Of a stretch of DNA of 64,000 bases, positions 60,324 through 64,000 are shown one piece after another. The translations under genes and the position numbers were made by a program. Origin of the DNA: Acanthornis magna (Eukaryota; Chordata; Aves; Passeriformes; Acanthizidae); the NCBI GenBank assembly GCA_036785705.1, contig JAWUZG010000297.1:620001-684000 (forward strand), in the 5' to 3' direction. How positions within the stretch are numbered: position 1 is the stretch's first letter; each line of letters starts with the position of its first letter. The notes beneath the pieces were generated by a model. It did no database searches. It was given only the letters and a program-made list of their open reading frames with translations, and was not told the origin of the DNA.

Positions 60324-63300
60324 TGCTGGGGAAGTGGACAGCAAGCAAGGGCACTCTTGGTGGTGAAGGGAGAGAGAGCTGCCCAGGAGTGTTGGTGTGG
60401 TGAGTTACATGGAGCTCTACTTGGGAATTGGGTTTTTTTGCTTGCTGTAAGATATGACTGCTTTCCTCTTGTTTTCATAGAGTGCACTCCATTGTACTCT
60501 GTGTAGCCTCCCAGGAGTAGGTTTAGCTTTTCTATGGAGTGGTCAGTAATTGGGATTGAGTTGTTTGTGTCGAATCATTTGTGTTAGGGAAGAGCTGCTT
60601 TTCTAGGAATAGATCAGATGGGCCATTTGTAAGTGCTGCGGGACAGAGTTACTTAAAACACTGGCTTTAAGTGTGAGGCTGGGATTGGATGCAGCCGCCG
60701 CCAAGGCTCCTGTGTCTGAGAAGGAGTTGAGAAAGCCAAGGGCTGCTCTCTGGCCCTCGTGACTCAGTGGCCAGGCTGCTCTGGGAGCCTTTGTGTGAAT
60801 CTGCCAGCACAGCAGCGACAGATGTCCCCGAGGAGCTTGTGTGAGTGCAGGTGAGATCAGAGCTCTTGAGCAGCCTGGAGAGCCTGGGGATGTGGCCACG
60901 GAGCTGCCAGGATATCTGGTGACCTCGGGGTTCCTATGAGCAGAGGGAGCACTAAGATGTGCCCATGGCACCTGTGTAAGTGCCTGTGGCTAAAGGGCTC
61001 TTTTGCAGCCTGGAGAGCCTTGGCATGTGGCCATGAAGCCACAGTGCGTGTCTGTGACATCAGAGCGCTTTGGCAGCATGGAAAGGCCTGGAATGGCTGC
61101 AGGGGCCAGAGGTGAGTGCCTGTGACATCACAGCTGTCCAGCAGCAGCAGGGAGACGGAGGGAATGTCACAGGCCATGCCCTGTGAGTTGCTGTGACAGC
61201 GTGGCTCCTTAGCAGCGTGCAGATTGCCGGAATGTTACCCTGCAGGCCCTGGCATTGCCCTTGTTGTGTGTGTTGTTTAGGAAGATAGAGAGAGCCCTGG
61301 CATGTCCCGCTGGAAGGCCAGGGAGTGGCAGTTGCAAAAGAGCTCCTTAGCACTTAGAGACACGTGGGATGTCCCCATGGAGGCACTGTGAGAGCCCGTG
61401 ACCTCAGAGGTCTTTGGAAGCTGAGAGAGCCCCGGGATGCCATGGGATGTGAGCATGGGGAGCCTGTGGGCAGGTGTGATGTCCCTGCTTGTGCTGGTGC
61501 ATCCCCCGCTGCCCTTTTTTCAGGCTGCAGCATGATATGAGAAATGCTGCTGAGGCCTTGGCCTTGACGAATGCAGCGGGGCTGAGATGCTGTGGAGCTT
61601 CTGAGAAACACTGTGTGCTGCCAGGAAGTGCTGTGTTCTAAGGTGCTCCTGCTTTTTTTGCTTGTTGAACAGACTTTGAAATTTGTTTTTGCCTGGATGG
61701 CATCACATTGGTGTTGTCCTGCGTTCAGGGAAAGCTGCCGATGAGAAGTGGGGCCAGGCTGAAGGCTTGTTGTGACTAAAGGCCATGCCTTGGGGCCCTG
61801 TAAGCAGGGGTGCCAAAGGAGGCCCTGGCAGCTGTGCTGGGCCGCAGCAGCGGTGAGCAGCAAAGTCCCTGTGCGTGGGGCCTCTGCCAGCCGGCAGCTG
61901 TCCCGTTTGCTGCACTCGGGGCATCCGCGAAGGAGCACGGCTCCTGGGCCCCCGATCCTGCCGCTCCCCGAGGCCTCAGGCTTTGGCCGCAGAGAAGATG
62001 GCAAGGCACGTGAAAGGAGTATTTCAGTAGCTTGGAGGGGAATTTTGCCTCGTAGAGCCTCTTTGTGTGCTTGTGGGAGTGCAGGTGTGCATGCGCTCTC
62101 TGCAATGTGGGAGAGGGGCTGCTCTGGTGGATTCAGAAGTGCTTTAGGTTTGTCCCTAAGTTAGGTCTCAAAGTTCCTGCAGTGCTATGGTAAGGCCTGT
62201 GTGGATCCTTTGCTGAGGTCTTGGGTTTCAGCTCAGTTCTAAGTGAAGTGTTGTGTAGTTGAAGTCCAGTTCAGTTGAAATGCCCTGAACTGCTGTTCCT
62301 GCCCTAAATTGTTGATTTGAATTTGAGTTATCAAGTGAAATGTTGCTCAAGTTGAAGTGCTCCTAAGGGAAGTGCTCTTGAGCCTTTGAGCCATGTTCTT
62401 CTTATCCTGACCCTTTCTCTTCTTTAGAGACACAGCCTCAGAAACACAGACAGACAGACAGAGATAATTTGGGTTTGATTTCATTTTGGATTGATTGACT
62501 CTGGATTTTTGTTTGTTGCTTTTCCTCGCTGTGCTTTAAGCATGGTGTAAGTAGTAGAGTGAAGCTTGGCAAGGAAGCTTGTCGTGCTGTGGCTTTTCCA
62601 TGAAATCTTTCTTTCCCGATAGCTTTGCTATGATTCTTGGAGTGATGTAAAAGTGCCTGTGCCATCACATCTCTTTAGCAGCGTGGAGCCACCTGGGATG
62701 TCAGCACCGAGGTGCTGGGATTGAGTGCCTGTGACACCAGGGCTTCTGGGCAGCGTGCGGACTCCTGGCGTGTGCCTATGGCTGTCCTGGGACGGCCTGT
62801 GAGCTCAGTGTTCTTTTGAAAGCTGGATAGCTCTGGCGTGTCCCCAGGGAGTTCCTGTGCCAAGATGTGACCTGCTGGCTCTTTGGCAGCCTGGAGATGG
62901 CTGGAGTGTGCCCTGGGGGCAAGTGTGAGTGTCAGGGACTTGCCAGCTCTTGAGGAGGATGGAGGGTGCAGGGATGTCCCCATGGAGGCCCTGTGAGTGC
63001 CTGTGAGCTGGCGGCACCTTAGCAGCGTGAGACTCGTGGGCTGTCAGCCCTGAGAGCCTGTTGAAGGCCGTGATGTGCGTGCAGAGAGGTTTGTCAAATG
63101 GGAGAGTCGTGGCATGTCCCTATGGAGCCGCTGGGGTTGTGTTTGCCCTCAGTGTTCTTGAGGAGCCTCAAGAGCCCTGGCACGGCCCCGTGGAAGCGCA
63201 GGGAGTGCCTGTGACATAGCAGCGGTGCCTGATGAGATCAGTGGGCCCTGGGATGTCAGCTTGGAATGGCTGTGAGTGCCTGAGAGCACACGTCTGTCTC

Positions 63301-63786
63301 TCATGGCCGGAGAGCTGTGGCAGGTGCCGATGGTAGGTGTGTGAGTGCAGGTGAGCTCAGGGCTCTGCAGAAGGCTGTAGGCCTGTGGGCTGTGAGGCTG
63401 GAAGGCCTGGGAGTGCTTTGGAGCTGAGTGCTCTGTAGCAGTCGGGAGCCGCCTGGGAGGTTGTAGCAGGATGCTTTGGGCCGGCTGCTTTGCCTTGGAA
63501 CGTGGTGCAGGCACTTGGAGCATGTGCTATTTGCAAATGTCTCCAGGTGTCTTTCAGAGGGCCAGCGTGTGTTGTTTTGGCCTTGAATTCTGCTGGAAGT
63601 CCTTCTGGCAAGGAAGCCTGCATGAAGGTGCTGCTAGTGAGGCAAAGATTTGGCAGCTGAGCTGCTGCCGGGAGTTGCAGGCGTCTGCCTGACAGTCAGT
63701 CCCTTGAGAGTGTCAATGTGCAGTCAGTCCCCTTTCCTAGGGGAGGTTTTTCTAGCGTGTTCCTCCTTGGAGTGTGTGAGGGCTCC
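60324..63786 (+). repeat. Array unit 10 (3,463 bp, mosaic)
   Basis: Has a B-type left junction (near 60,440-60,480) but A-type variants at about 61,075 and 61,790, so the alternation is disturbed here. It shares the ATCACAGCTGTCC change with unit 7. Confidence 0.93.
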
Positions 63787-64000
63787 TGCTGGGGAAGTGG
63801 ACAGCAAGCAAGGGCACTCTTGGTGGTGAAGGGAGAGAGAGCTGCCCAGGAGTGTTGGTGTGGTGAGTTACATGGAGCTCTACTTGGGAATTGGGTTTTT
63901 TTGCTTGCTGTAATATAGGACTGCTTTCCTATTGCTTTCATAGAGTGCACTCCATTGTACTCTGTGTAGCCTCTCAGGGGTAGGTTTAGGTTTTCTATGG
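63787..64000 (+). repeat. Array unit 11, partial
   Basis: The first 214 bp of the next unit. The window ends inside it, so the array length is unknown. Confidence 0.95.

Larger units (their letters stand above)
25012..64000 (+). repeat. Macrosatellite array, 3.46-kb units, continues past right edge
   Basis: Ten complete units and part of an eleventh lie head to tail, taking the unit start at TGCTGGGGAAGTGGACAG. Start positions are about 25012, 29853, 36084, 39547, 43010, 46473, 49935, 53398, 56861, 60324 and 63787, so the interior period is 3,463 bp. Units are nearly identical in the interior. The plus strand is visibly richer in G than C and recurrently contains GTGAGT. No unit encodes a recognisable protein; frames repeated between units are copies of the same DNA and lack domains. 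Confidence 0.97.

Noticed and set aside
25012..64000. CRISPR-like or bacterial repeat locus
   Set aside because: Unit length, lack of unique spacers and vertebrate gene context exclude it.
25012..64000. Repeated protein-coding gene family or rDNA
   Set aside because: There is no rRNA-like core, no tRNA and no unit-wide conserved coding exon; the units are dominated by diverged ~69-bp repeats.

Overview
The window is vertebrate DNA, most probably from a bird. It holds a multi-exon semaphorin gene with GT-AG introns, several endogenous-retrovirus fragments including a short LTR of alpharetrovirus-like layout, and a very large tandem array. No bacterial-type gene organisation is present. The bird assignment is inferred from the retroelement style and compact introns; the species cannot be named.

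Layout. (1) 1 to about 2,800, minus strand: a decayed gammaretrovirus-like pol remnant (end of reverse transcriptase, RNase H, integrase) with several stops and a frameshift; it runs off the left edge. (2) 4,729 to about 22,440, plus strand: thirteen recognisable exons of SEMA4D (semaphorin-4D/CD100) from the start of the Sema domain to the cytoplasmic tail and polyadenylation signals. The signal-peptide exon is not seen. The copy looks broken: a 62-nt exon where 63 nt is expected, an in-frame TAG in exon 8, loss of nearly all of the Ig-like domain, a tail frameshift, and an antisense LTR ending 22 nt before exon 3. Because introns are kept, this is a duplicated or degenerating gene and not a retrocopy. 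(3) 22,873-23,564: a probable solo LTR just past the gene. (4) About 25,012 to the right edge: a macrosatellite of head-to-tail units, mostly 3,463 bp, reaching at least 39 kb and continuing beyond the window.

The array is the most striking element. Units 3-10 are 3,462-3,463 bp. Most variant positions alternate A/B between neighbouring units, giving a dimeric higher-order repeat of about 6.93 kb, with local phase switches. The two units at the left edge are longer (4,841 and 6,231 bp). Both keep an extra ~1.38-kb paralogous segment absent from interior units, and the second also carries a private 1,389-bp solo LTR with a 5-bp target duplication. Inside each unit are diverged ~69-bp sub-repeats, so the structure has three levels: about 69 bp, 3.46 kb and 6.93 kb.

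Working interpretation (inference): a decaying copy of SEMA4D beside retroviral debris and a homogenised macrosatellite fits a non-recombining or heterochromatic avian region. A W-linked gametolog is one testable option, because human 9q22, home of SEMA4D, belongs to a segment largely syntenic with the avian Z. I see no convincing protein-coding function for the array.
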